Origin: Streptomyces sp. CB02400
GTDB taxonomy: Bacteria > Actinomycetota > Actinomycetes > Streptomycetales > Streptomycetaceae
Assembly (NCBI RefSeq): GCF_001905725.1
Contig: NZ_LIWB01000016.1
Span: forward strand, 143,740 to 207,739
Direction: 5' to 3'
DNA: 64,000 nt
Part shown: positions 1 through 12,400 of the stretch, in pieces
Numbering within the stretch: position 1 is the stretch's first letter
How the letters are laid out: each line of letters opens with the position of its first letter
Program-made: the position numbers and the translations under genes
The notes under the pieces: model-generated
The model's input: only the letters and a program-made list of their open reading frames with translations
Database searches by the model: none
What the model was told of the DNA's origin: nothing

Positions 1-450
1 GTCGAGGATGTCGTCGGGAAGCACCCCGCGGAACAGCTCGACCAGGGTCGCCGGCGCCGCCGTGTCCCACAGCGTCGACACCTTCTGGAACCGCTTGAGC
101 GCCTCCGGCGTCTCGCTGAACGGCGACGGCGCACAGGCGACGACGAGGGACAGGTCCGGCCCCCCGACCCTGCTGCCGAGCCGGTGGGCGATCTCCCAGG
201 CCGTGTACGCGCCCTGGCTGTGCCCGTACAGGACGACCGGCACGTCGAGGCGGTCGGACAGGTCCGCCACGACCCGGTCGACGAGGACGTTCACATCGCT
301 CACCGGGGCCTCCCCGCTGCGTCCCTCACGGCCGGGGACCCGGACGCCGAGCAGTTCGACGTCCTCGGGGAGGTACGGGATGAGCGGGACGTGTCCGGTG
401 GTCGTGCCGCCCATGCCCGACATGCACAGGATCCGGGCCTTGGGGTGCCG
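1..450 (-). other. C-terminal thioesterase domain (truncated by window edge)
   Basis: An alpha/beta-hydrolase fold follows the last ACP. It has an early Gly-rich segment (CMSGMGG), then GVRVPGREGR and the nucleophile motif YGHSQGAYTAWE with a normal Ser. The catalytic His region lies beyond base 1. Its position after the last carrier makes it the release domain of this assembly line. Whether it hydrolyses or cyclises cannot be seen. Confidence 0.85.
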
Positions 451-3400
451 CGCCGGCTTGAGTACCCGTATCAGCGGGTCGGGCGCGGCCTCGGCGGCGG
501 GCTGCCGTCCGGTGAGTTCGTCGACCACGTGTTGCGCGATGCCCGCGCAACCGCCCTGCCGGAACAGCACGTCCGTGCCGAGCCGCAGTCCGCTTCGCCT
601 GGCGATCCTGGCGCGCAGGCCGACGGCCATCAGCGAGTCCATCCCGAGTTGCTGCAGGGGTTGTCCGGCGGGGACCCCGGTTGTTCCGAGGGTGGCGGCG
701 GCCTCCGCGCGGACCAGTTCCAGCACCGTGGCGAGCTGTGTGTCCCGGTCCATGCCCGCCAGCCGCTCTGCGAGACCGCTGTCCTGGGGTGTGCCGGTCG
801 TCTCGTCCCCGTGCGGCCGGCCGGCGCTCCCGGCGTGGCCGTCGCGGCTCTCGTGCCAGCGCCGGAGCAGCGGCAGCAGGTCCGCGACGCTGTCCCGGTG
901 CTGTCCGGACGCGCCGAGCAGCTCGGCGAGCGAGTCCGCCTCGTCCGCGCCGACGGCGTCCCAGAAGCGCTGGTCGGTCGTCCTGCGGCGAGCGGGTGCC
1001 TTCCAGTGGCGCTGCCGCTGGAAGGCGTAGCCGGGCAGGTCGACCATGCGACCGTGGGGGACGGCCGCCGGCCAGTCGATCTCGACACCGTGCGCGTGCA
1101 GGGCGCCCAGGGTGCGCTGGAGCCGGTCCAGGCCGCCCTGGTCCCGTTCCATGGCCGCCAGGACCACCGCGTCCTGCTCCGCGCCGCCGTCGGCCAGTGG
1201 CATGGCCAGCACGGGGTGCGGGCTGACCTCGACGAAGACGGTGTATCCGTCGGCGAGCAGTTCTTGCTGGGCGAGGTCGAGCCGTACGGGTTCGCGCAGG
1301 TTGCGGCACCAGTAGTCGGCGTCCAGTTCCTCACCCGCGGCCCGCCGGCCGAGCACCGTGGAGTACAGGGGGATCCGGGACGGGCGGGGGTTCAGCGGGG
1401 CGAGCCGGTCCCGGAGGCCGGGCAGCAGCGCGTCCATGTGTGAACTGTGGGACGCGCAGGCGGCGTTCAGCTTGCCGCACATCACGTCCTGGTCGTCCCA
1501 CGCGTGCAGCAGCTTCTCCACGACCGCGCGGTCTCCCGAGACGACCGCGGATCCGGGGGTGTTCACCACGGCGACCGAGACGGCGTTCCCGTGGGGGGCC
1601 AGCGCCGCCTCGACCTCGGAGACCGGGAGTTGCACGGTCGCCATCTCCCCGTCCGAGGACAGCGCGGCGAGGGTCCTGCTGCGTTCGGCGACGATCCGGG
1701 CGCCCTCCTCCAGGGTCAGGGAGCCCGCGACCACGGCCGCGGGGATCTCGCCCTGGCTGTGTCCTACGACGGCCTGTGCTTCCAGGCCCAGGTCCCGCAT
1801 GGCCGCCGCCAGGGCGAGATACATGGTGAACAGCACCGGCTGGGCGATGTCCAGGCGGTCCCACGCGATGCGGTCCTCGTCCTGGAGCAGTCCGAGTACG
1901 GACCAGCCGGTCCAGGGACGCAGTGCCTCGTCGCAGCGGGCGACCGTGTCGGCGAAGGCGGGGCTTTCGGTGAGCAGGCGCCGGGCCATGCCCGGCCACT
2001 GGGAACCCTGGCCGGGGAAGACGAACACGACCTTGCCCGGCCGGGCGGTGGCGAGGGTGACCGACGCGTCCGGCCGGTCCTGGGCGAGGGCGGTCAGTCC
2101 TTCGACGACCGTGGGCAGGTCGGGTCCGGCCACCGAGGCGCGTTCGGCGAAGTGCCGGCGGTGCCGGGTGGTGGTCCAGGCCAGGTCGGTGAGGGTGGTG
2201 TCGGGGTGTTCGGTGAGCCAGTGGGCCCACTGGCGGGCCTGGTCCCTGAGGGCCTGCGGGGTCCGCCCGGAGAGCACCACCGGCGCCGCGGCCGGTACCG
2301 GGGCGGGCCGCACGGCCGGCTGCGGCGGCTGTTCGATCACCAGGTGGGCGTTGGTGCCTCCGATGCCGAACGAGGAGACCCCGGCGCGCCGGGTGCCCCG
2401 CCAGGTCCGGGTGTCGTCGCTGATGCGCAGGGCCGCCGGGTCCAGGCCGAGTTCGGGGTTGACGCGCTGGAAGTTGACGGTGGGGACCAGTTCGCCGTGG
2501 TAGACGCAGAGGGCCGCCTTGACCAGTCCCGCCAGGCCCGCGGCCACGTCGACGTGACCGATGTTGGACTTCACCGATCCGACCGCGCACGGCTCGTCGC
2601 GGTCGGGGGTGAACACCTCCTGCAGGGCCTGGATCTCGATGGGGTCGCCCATGGCGGTGGCGGTGCCGTGCGCTTCGACGTAACCGATGTCCGCGGACGA
2701 CAGCCCCGCGTCGGCGAGGGCGTCGGTGATGACCGTCGCCTGACCGTTCACGCTGGGGGCGGTGAAACCGACCTTGTCGGACCCGTCGTTGTTGATGGCG
2801 CTGCCGCGGACGACCGCGTAGATGCGGTCCCCGGCCTCGACCGCGTCCGACAGCCGCCGCATCACCACCGCGACCACGCCGTTGGCGAGGACCGTGCCCG
2901 CGGCGTCGGCGTCGAAGGGCCGGCAGTGTCCGTCCGGGGAGGCCACGAAGCCTTCCTCGTGCTGGTAGCCCTGTTCCAGGGGGAAGGTGAGGGCGGAGGC
3001 GCCGACGATCGCCACGTCGGACTCCCCGCGCAGCAGGCTCTGCCGGGCCAGATGCGCGAGGACCAGTCCCGTGGAGCACGCCGTCTGCACGGTCAGCGCG
3101 GGACCCCGCAGATTCAGCTTGTGCGCCAGGCGGGTCGTGAGGAAGTCGTTCATGTTGCCGATGGCCGCGCGGAAGGCCTCCGTGGTGCCCTCGGGATCGC
3201 CCTGGTCGTAGCCGCCGAAGCCGACTCCGCCGAAGACTCCGATGCGGCCGGGGTGGGTGCCGGGCACGATGCCGGCGTTCTCCAGGCCCTGCCAGGCCGT
3301 CTCCAGGAAGAGCCGGTGCTGCGGATCCATGTTCTGCGCCTCGGAGGGCGAGCAGCGGAAGAACTCGGCGTCGAAGCGGTCGGCGTCCTCGATGTAGCCC

Positions 3401-6400
3401 TTGGCGGGGACGAACCCGGGTTCCTCCAGTACGTGTGCGGGCACTCCGGCGTCCAGCAGTTCCCGGTCGGTGAAGCGGCGGATCGACTCCACACCGCCCC
3501 GCAGGTTCGCCCAGAACTCCTCCGCGTCACTCGCGCCCGGCAGGCGCAGGGCCACGCCCACGATCGCCACCGCTTCCTCGTCGGCACCCTCCGGTGCCGG
3601 TGCCGGTGCCGGTGCCGCGCCCGCCGCCGGCGTGGCGCCGCCGCGCAGGAACGTGGTCAGCTGGCGCACCGTGGAGTGACGGAACAGCGTCGAGAGCGGG
3701 AACTCGCGGTCCAGGCCGGCACAGACCAGCTCGTGGACCCGCACCGCCGTCAACGACGTCCCGCCCAGGTCGAAGAACCCGATGTCCGGGTCCACCTCGT
3801 CCGGCTCCAGCTCCAGCACCTGTGACCAGGCCGAGAGCACCGTCTGCCACACCTGGTCGGCACCGGCGGCCGGTTCGCAGAGCTCGGGTCGTGGTGCGGG
3901 CGGTGCGGCGAGCTTCCGGGCCCGTGCGGCCTGGGCCGGTATCGGCTCGTACGCGGTCTCCCCGGCGGGCCGGGCCGCGACGTGGCCGCCGTGCCCGGCG
4001 AGCAGGCGGCGTTCCACGCCGCGGAGCGGACCGGCCTCCCGTACGGGGCGGGCGGGCTCGGCGGCGAGCGATGCCAGCAGGGTCTCGAAGTCGGCGGTCA
4101 TGCGGCGGGCCGAGTCCTGGTCCAGCACATGGGCCTGGAACTCCAGCTCCCCGCGCAGCACATCGCCGTCGACGCTCAGCGTGAGACCCAGCTCGAACTT
4201 CGACGCGCCTCGCACGTTGCCGGACACGCTGCCCGTCGTGGGAAGCCGCCAGGCCGCCTCACCCGTTCCGACCGTGGGGAAGGCCGTTCCGCTGTAGTTG
4301 AACACCGCCCGGAACAGCGGGTTCTCCTCACCGGTCCGGTCACCGCCGGCGATGCGCACGACCTCGGACAGCGGGACGCTCTGGTTCTCGAACACTCCCC
4401 GCACCCGGGCGTGCGTGGCGGCGATGACGTCCTCGAAGGACACCGCCCGGGTCAGGTCGCAGCGCAGCGGCAGGGTGTTCGCGAGGAACCCGAAGGTCTT
4501 CGCGACCTGCGGCAGCTCCCTCGCCGACCAGATCGTGCCGAGGCTGAAGTCGTACTGGTCGGTGTACCGGGCGAGCAGCACCGCGAAGGCGCTGACGTAC
4601 ACGGTGTACTTGGTGACGGAGTGGCGTGCGGCCAGCTCGTCCAGAGCGGCCCGGAGCTCCGCGGGCACGGTGAAGCGCACGGCGTCGCCCTGCTCGTCCT
4701 CCGCCGCGGCCCGCTCGGGAAGTTCCAGGCGCTGGGCTCCGTCCAGTTCGGACGCGAAGTAGGCGAGCGAGCGTTCGAAGGCGCCCTCCTCCAGGGACTG
4801 CTTCTCCCACCGCGCGTAGTCACCGAGGTGGTAGCGGACCTCTGCGAGCCGGGGGGTGGACTGTCCGGCGAGGGCCTGGTACGCCTCGTGCAGCTCCTTC
4901 AGCAGCAGCGACATCGACCAGCCGTCGGTGATGGCGTGGTGCATGGTGAAGCACATGGTCCACGTCCGGCCGGAGTCCACCAGCAGACAGCGGAACAGGG
5001 TCTCGGCGTCCAGCTCGAACGGGACCCGTTCCTCCGCGTGCAGCATCCGGTCGAGCTCGTCGGCGCCGGTCGCCCGCTCGTGCCGTAGCGGCACGGTGAA
5101 GTCCGGGTGCACCACCTGGACCAGTTCGCCGTCGCGGCTCTCCAGGCCGGTGCGCAGGGCCTCGTGACGTTCCATCACCACGCGCAGGGCCGAGCGGAAC
5201 GTCTCCGGGCACAGGGGGCTGTCCACCTCGAACCGGAGCACGGCGTTGTACTGCGCGGAGCCCGGACGCATCCGCTCCAGGAACCACAGCCGGCGCTGGC
5301 CTTCGGTCGCCGGGTGGACCTCGCGCCGCTCGGCGTCTTCCGTCGACGGGCCGGGGGGCGGCAGCTCGCGGAAGACGTCGGTCAGCAGGTGGTCGACGAT
5401 CGCTCGGGGCGTGGGGTGTTCGAAGGCGAGCGTGGACGGCAGCGGGGCGCCGGTCACCTCGCTGAGCCGGTTGCGCAGTTGCAGGGCCATCATCGAATCC
5501 ATGCCGCGGCCTTGGAACCGCTCGTCCACGGGCAGGGGTTCGCCGAGTCCGAGAACGCCCCGGACCGCGTCCTGCACGGCCTCCAGCACGGTGCGGGCAC
5601 GGGCCGGTTCGGGCAGTGCCGCCAGCCTGGTCGCCAGGTCCGCGGGGGGTGGTGCCTGTCGTTCCTGCCGGGGACGGGCTCCCCCGTCGATCCAGTAGCT
5701 CTGCCGCTGGAAGGCGTAGCCGGGCACGTCCACCAGGCGGCGGGGCCCGTCGATGACCCGTGTCCAGTCCACCGGGTGACCGTGGACGTGCAGTTCGCCG
5801 AGGCCGCGCACGATCTGCGCGAGGCCGCCGTGGTCGCGGCGCAGACTGCCCAGGACCACTCCGCCGCCGTCGGCGGTGAAGGCGGTCAGCGGGACGGCCA
5901 GCAGCGGATGCGGGCTGACCTCGGTGAACACGCCGAAGCCGTCGGCGCGCAGCGCGTCGAGCGCCAGGTCCATGCGCACCGGCTCGCGCAGGTTGCGGCA
6001 CCAGTACCGGGCGTCCAGGGTGTCTCCGCCGATCGGCGCACCGGTGACCGTGGAGTACATCGGCACCGTCGTCGGGCGAGGGCGCAGTCCGTCCAGGGCC
6101 GCTTCCACCTCGGGCAGCATGGGGTCGACCAGGCTGCAGTGCCCGGCCCGGTCCGCCTTGATGCGGCGGGAGAACACGTCACGGTCCGCCAGCTTCGCGA
6201 GCAGGTCGTCCACCGCGTCCGCCGCGCCGGCCACCGCCACCGAACCCGGGGTGTTCACCGCGGCCACCGACAGGGCTCCGTCGTGGTCGGCGAGCAGTTC
6301 CTCCACCTCGGTCAGCGGCAGTCCCAGCAGGGCCATGCCGCCCGAGCCGCTCTCGATGCGCCCGAACGCCTGGCTGCGGACGGCGACGATCCTGGCGCCC

Positions 6401-9400
6401 TCCTCCAGGGTCAGCGCTCCGGCGACCACGGCGGCGGGCACCTCGCCCTGGCTGTGTCCGACGACGGCCTCCGGTTCCAGACCGACGGACCGCCACACCT
6501 GCGCCAGGCCGAGTGCGACCGTGAACAGCGCGGGCTGGGTCACCTCGACGTCGTCCAGGCTCAGCCCGCTCGTGTCGGGGTTCTCCAGCAGCTCCTGGAC
6601 GGACCAGCCGGTCCAGGGGCGCAGTGCCTCGTCGCAGCGGGCGACCGTGTCGGCGAAGGCGGGGCTTTCGGTGAGCAGGCGCCGGGCCATGCCCGGCCAC
6701 TGGGAACCGTGGCCCGCGAAGACGAAGGCGACCTTGCCGTGTTCCCCGGCGACCCCGGTGCACACCGCGTCGTCGGCCTGCCCGTCCCCGAGCGCGGTCA
6801 GTCCGCGCACCATCTCGTCCAGGTCGTGGGCGAGGACGGCGGCCCGGTGCTCGAAGTGCCGGCGGTGCCGGGTGGTGGTCCAGGCCAGGTCGGTGAGGGT
6901 GGTGTCGGGGTGTTCGGTGAGCCAGTGGGCCCACTGGCGGGCCTGGTCCCTGAGGGCCTGCGGGGTCCGCCCGGAGAGCACCACCGGCGCCGCGGCCGGT
7001 ACCGGGTCGGGCCGCACGGCCGGCTGCGGCGGCTGTTCGATCACCACGTGGGCGTTGGTGCCTCCGATACCGAACGAGGAGACCCCGGCGCGCCGGATGC
7101 CCCGCCAGGCCCGGGTGTCGTCGCTGATGCGCAGGACCGCCGGATCCAGCCCCAGTTCCGGGTCGACGTGGTCGAAGTTGACGGTGGGGACCAGTTCGCC
7201 GTGGTAGACGCAGAGGGCCGCCTTGACCAGTCCCGCCAGGCCCGCCGCCACGTCGACGTGACCGATGTTGGACTTCACCGAACCCACCGCGCACGGCTCC
7301 TCGCGGTCGGAGGAGAACACCTCCTGCAGGGCCTGGATCTCGATGAGGTCGCCCATGGCGGTGGCGGTGCCGTGCGCTTCGACGTAACCGATGTCCGCGG
7401 ACGACAGCCCCGCGTCGGCGAGGGCGTCGGTGATGACCGTCGCCTGACCGCTGACACTGGGGGCGGTGAAACCGACCTTGTCGGACCCGTCGTTGTTGAT
7501 GGCGCTGCCGCGGACGACCGCGTAGATACGGTCCCCGGCCTCGACCGCGTCCGACAGCCGCCGCATCACCACCGCGACCACGCCGTTGCCCACCACGGTG
7601 CCCTGGCGGTCGGCGTCGAACGCGCGACAGGAGCCGTCCGGGGAGAAGACGAAGCCTTCCTGGTGCGGGTAGCCGTACTCCAGGGGGAAGGTGAGGGCGG
7701 AGGCGCCGACGATCGCCACGTCGGACTCCCCGCGCAGCAGGCTCTGCCGGGCCAGATGCGCGAGGACCAGTCCCGTGGAGCACGCCGTCTGCACGGTCAG
7801 CGCGGGACCCCGCAGATTCAGCTTGTGCGCCACCCTGGTGGACACGAAGTCGGATTTGTTCCCGAGGAGGTTGCGGTAGAACTCGTGGAGTTCGCTGATC
7901 TCGTCGCCGCGGACGGTTCCGGTGTTGTAGCCGCCGAATCCGGCGCCGGCGAAGACTCCGATGCGGCCGGGGTGGGCGTCGTGCACGATGCCGGCGTTCT
8001 CCAGGCCCTGCCAGGCCGTCTCCAGGAAGAGCCGGTGCTGCGGATCCATGTTCTCCGCCTCGGCCCGGGAGTAGCCGAAGAACTCGGCGTCGAAGAGGTC
8101 GGCGTCCCCCACGTAGCCCTTGGCCTGGACGAAGGCGGGATCCTCCACCGCGTGCGCGGGCACTCCGGCGTCCAGCATCTCCTGGTCGGTGAAGCGGCGG
8201 ATCGACTCCACACCGCCCCGCAGGTTCGCCCAGAACTCCTCCGCGTCACTCGCGCCCGGCAGGCGCAGGGCCACGCCCACGATCGCCACCGCTTCCTCGT
8301 CGGCACCCTCCGGTGCCGGTGCCGGTGCCGCGCCCGCCGCCGGCGTGGCGCCGCCGCGCAGGAACGTGGTCAGCTGGCGCACCGTGGAGTGACGGAACAG
8401 CGTCGAGAGCGGGAACTCGCGGTCCAGGCCGGTGCGGATCAGCTCGTGGACCCGCACCGCCGTCAACGACGTCCCGCCCAGGTCGAAGAACCCGATGTCC
8501 GGGTCCACCTCGTCCGGCTCCAGCTCCAGCACCTGTGACCAGGCCGAGAGCACCGTCTGCCACACCTGGTCGGCACCGGCGGCCGGTTCGCAGAGCTCGG
8601 GTCGCGCGGGGGGCAGCGCGGCCGTATCCGGCGTCGGGCTGTCGCCGTGCTGCCGGAACCAGCCCTCTTCCCGGGGGTGGAGCAGGGACAGGCGGCTGAC
8701 GGGCAGGGCGCCGTCCCGGAGGAAGGAGTGCAGCAGGGTCTCGAAGTTCGCGACCATGCGCTGTGCGGATTCATGATCCAGTACGTGGGACCGGAACTCC
8801 AGCTCCCCGCGCAGGCCCTCCGCGGCGGGCGCGAGGCTCATGGTCAGCTCGAACTTGGCGGTTCCGGCGACGTTACCGGTGAAGCTCCCGGCGAACGGCT
8901 GCCATGCGCCGTCGTCCGGCTCCGCCCCCAGGCCGTAGTTGAACACCGCCCGGAACAGCGGGTTCTCCTCGCCGTTGCGTTCGGCGCCGACGGCCCTGAC
9001 CACCTCGGACAGGGGCACGTTCTGGTGTTCCATCACGCCGAGCACGCGGGACCTCATCGCCGCCAGCAGCTCGGGCACGGTCGGATCGGCGGAGAGGTCA
9101 CAGCGCAACGGCAGGGTGTTGGCGAGGAAGCCGACGATCTCCGCCGTCCCGGACAGGGTGCGCCCGGACCACACCGTGCCGATGCTGAAGTCCCGCTGGT
9201 CGCTGTACCGGGAGAGCAGCGCCGCGAAGGCGCCGGCCAGCACCGTGTACAGGGTGACTCCCGCGTCGGAGGCGAGTGTCTCCAGCTCGCCGCGGAGGGC
9301 GTCCGGCAGGGCGAATCCGATCTTGCCCGCGCCGGAGTCCGGGGTGCCGCGGGGCAGTTCCAGTCGCGGGGCCCCGGCCAGTTCGCTCCGGAAGAAGCCG

Positions 9401-12400
9401 AGTCCCGCCTCGAAGGCTCCCCGGGCGATCGCGTCCCGCTCCCAGCCGGCGTAGTCGCCGAGGTGCACGGGCGGCTCGCTGCCGCTGTCGGGAACGAGGC
9501 CCGCGCGGAACGCGTCGTACGCGGCGAACAGCTCGTGCAGGACCATGACCAGCGACGAGGCGTCGATGATCGCGTGGTGCAGGGTGAAGCAGACGACCTG
9601 TTCGTCCGCGCCGGTCAGCACCAGGCAGCGCAGCAGCACGGGGCCGGACAGGTCGAAGGGCGTCTCGGCCTCGTCCCGGATCCGGGCGGCCAGTTCCTCG
9701 GGACCTGCCGCCTCCTCGAAGCGCAGCGGGGTGCCGAACTCCTCGTGCACCACCTGGACCAGCTCACCGTCGCGGCTCTCCAGGCCGGTGCGCAGTGCCT
9801 CGTGTCGCCGCACCACGAACTCGACGGCGGAGGCGAACGCCGCGCGGTCCAGCGGTTCGGCGACCCGGACCGGCATCGTCACGTTGTACTCGGCCGTGCC
9901 GGGACGCATCTGCTCCAGGAACCACAGCCTGCGCTGCCCCTCGGTCGCCGGGTGGACATCGCGTCGCCGCACGCGTCGCACGCGCGCCCGGCCCGTGTCG
10001 TCCCCCCGGTCTCCCAGGCGACCGTCGAGGTACCGGGCCAGGCCGGCGGGTGTCGGGTGGTCGAAGACGGCCGTCGCGGGCAGGGACAGTCCGGTCTCGG
10101 CGGACAGCCTGCGGCGCAGTTCCACTGCCATCAGGGAGTCCAGTCCGAGTTCGGTGAACCGCGTGTCGGGGTGGACCTCGCCGGAGGAGCCCAGCGCCTC
10201 GGCCGCTTCGCGCCGCACGAGATCGGTCAGGGCGGGCAGGCGCCGCTGTTCCGGCAGGGCGGACCAGCCGGTGCCGGCGCCGTCCGTCCGGGTGTCCGCG
10301 AGTCTCCGCATCCGGGTCCGGCCCCGCAGCAGCGGCGAGCGGTCGTCCTCGGCCCCCGACAGGTCGATGCGAAGGGGCACGAGATGTGCTCGCCGGCTGG
10401 TCAGCGCGGCGTCCAGAGCGTCCAGCGCCTGCGCGCCGGTCAGCGCGGTCACGCCCTGCCTGCGCATCCTCGCCAGTTCCGCACGGCCGAGGTGCGCGGT
10501 CAGTCCCGTGCCGTCCTGCTCCCACAGCCCCCAGGACAGGCTCAGTGCCGGAAGTCCCCGCCGGTGCCGCTCGAGCACGACCGCGTCCGCGAACGCGTTC
10601 GCCGCGGCGTAGACGCTCTGTCCGGCGCTTCCGAGAACTCCCGCGGCGGACGAGAACACCACGAACGAGGTCAGTGGACGGTCCGCGGTCAGCTCGTGCA
10701 GCCACCACGCCGCGCGTGCCTTCGGCGCCCAGACCCGTTCCAGACGGTCCGGGGTCTGGTCCGTGAGCAGCCCGTCGTCGAGTACGCCGGCCAGATGCCA
10801 CACGCCGCTGAGATCCGGGACGGACTCCACGAGTGCGGCCACCTGGTCGCGGCTGGTGACGTCGCAGGCCACCACGCGCACGCTGTCGGCCCCGGCGGCG
10901 GTCAGCCCGGCGATCAGCTCGGCGGATCCGTCCGCCGCGTCACCTCGACGGGAGGCCAGGACGAGCTTGCGCACGCCCCATGCGCCCACCAGGTGCCGTG
11001 CGACCTGCCGTCCGAGCGCACCGGTACCGCCGGTGATCAGCACCGTGCCCGATGCGTGTCCGGTGGCACCGGGGTCCGCGGCGGACACCGCGCCGCCCTC
11101 CGCCGGGGCGGTGTCGCCCGGGGTGAGCCGGACGAGCCGGGGAGCCCGGATGTCTTCGCCGCGGACCACCAGCTCCGGCTCGGCGACGGTGAGTGCGGCC
11201 CGCACCGCGTCCGGATCGGCGTCCCCGTCCACGTCCACCAGCCGCACCGGATGTCCCTCGGCGCGTGCCGCGCGCAGCAGCCCCCACAAGGGCGCCGAGG
11301 CCAGGTCGACGGTCTCGTCCTCGTCCACGGAGACCGCCCGGCGGGTCACCCAGACCAGTTCGGTGCCGGCCGCCCGTGGATCGGCCAGTAGATCACGCGC
11401 ACGGACCAGTGCCGCCGCGGTGAACTCCTCCGGGGTGCCGGAGGGTTGCGTGGCGTCCACCACGATGCGAGAGGGAGCCGGTCCGGTCCCGGTGTCCGGT
11501 GTGGGCAGTTCGAGTGCGGCGGCCAGGGGGCCGGCGGTGATCGCGGTGTCCGTCGGTGCGGCAGCGGGGGCCGGGCACTCCTGCCACTCCAGCCGGTACA
11601 GGTCCGGCTGCCGCGTCGCCCGCAGGCTTCCCGCGGTGGCCTCCCGGAGGCGGAGGCTCGCCGCGGCCACCGGGTTCCCGTTCTCCTCCGTCACGCACAG
11701 CTCGGCCTGCTCGTGCTTCTCGTCGAGGCGTACGCGCACCCGTACGACCGAGGCCCCGGTCGCGTACAGGCGGGCGTCGCTCCACTCGAACGGCAGGAGG
11801 ACCCGCTCGGCGCGCTGCCCGGCTTCCTCGGCGGCGAGGATCGTGTGGAACGCCGCGTCCAGGAGGGCGGGGTGGATCCCGAAGCCGTCGGTGCGCAGGC
11901 TCTCGGGAAGGCGGAGGACGGCGTGGAGCTCGTTGTCCTGTCGCCACAGGTCCTCCAGGCCCTGGAAGGCGGGTCCGTAGTCGATTCCGCGTTCGCGGAA
12001 GCGGTCGTAGAAGCCGTTCAGGGGCACGCGCTCCGCCTGCTCGATCGCCGTCCAGTCGACGGGGTCGGGGGCGTGGGCGGGGGTGTGGTGGGTGAGTTGG
12101 GCGGTGGCGTGGGTGGTCCAGGGGGTGTCGGGGTGCGTCTCGGGGCCGGGGTGGGTGTGGACGGTGACCTGGCGCCGCCCGTTGCCGTCGGTGCCGGTGA
12201 CCGCGACCTGGACGCGCAGCGCTCCGGTGTCGGGGAGGACGAGGGGGGTGGTGAGGGTGAGGGTGTCCACGGCGGTGGCGCCCACCCGCTCCGCGGCGGT
12301 GAGGACCATGTCCAGGATCGCCGTGCCGGGCAGGAGGACGGTGTCGAACACCTTGTGCTCGCTCAGCCAGCGCTGCCCGGGTCGGGTGGCGTCGATGCTG

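Noticed and set aside
5107..8538. A 1,143-codon plus-strand frame with no domain
   Set aside because: Shadow of the KS/AT/C coding sequence on the minus strand.
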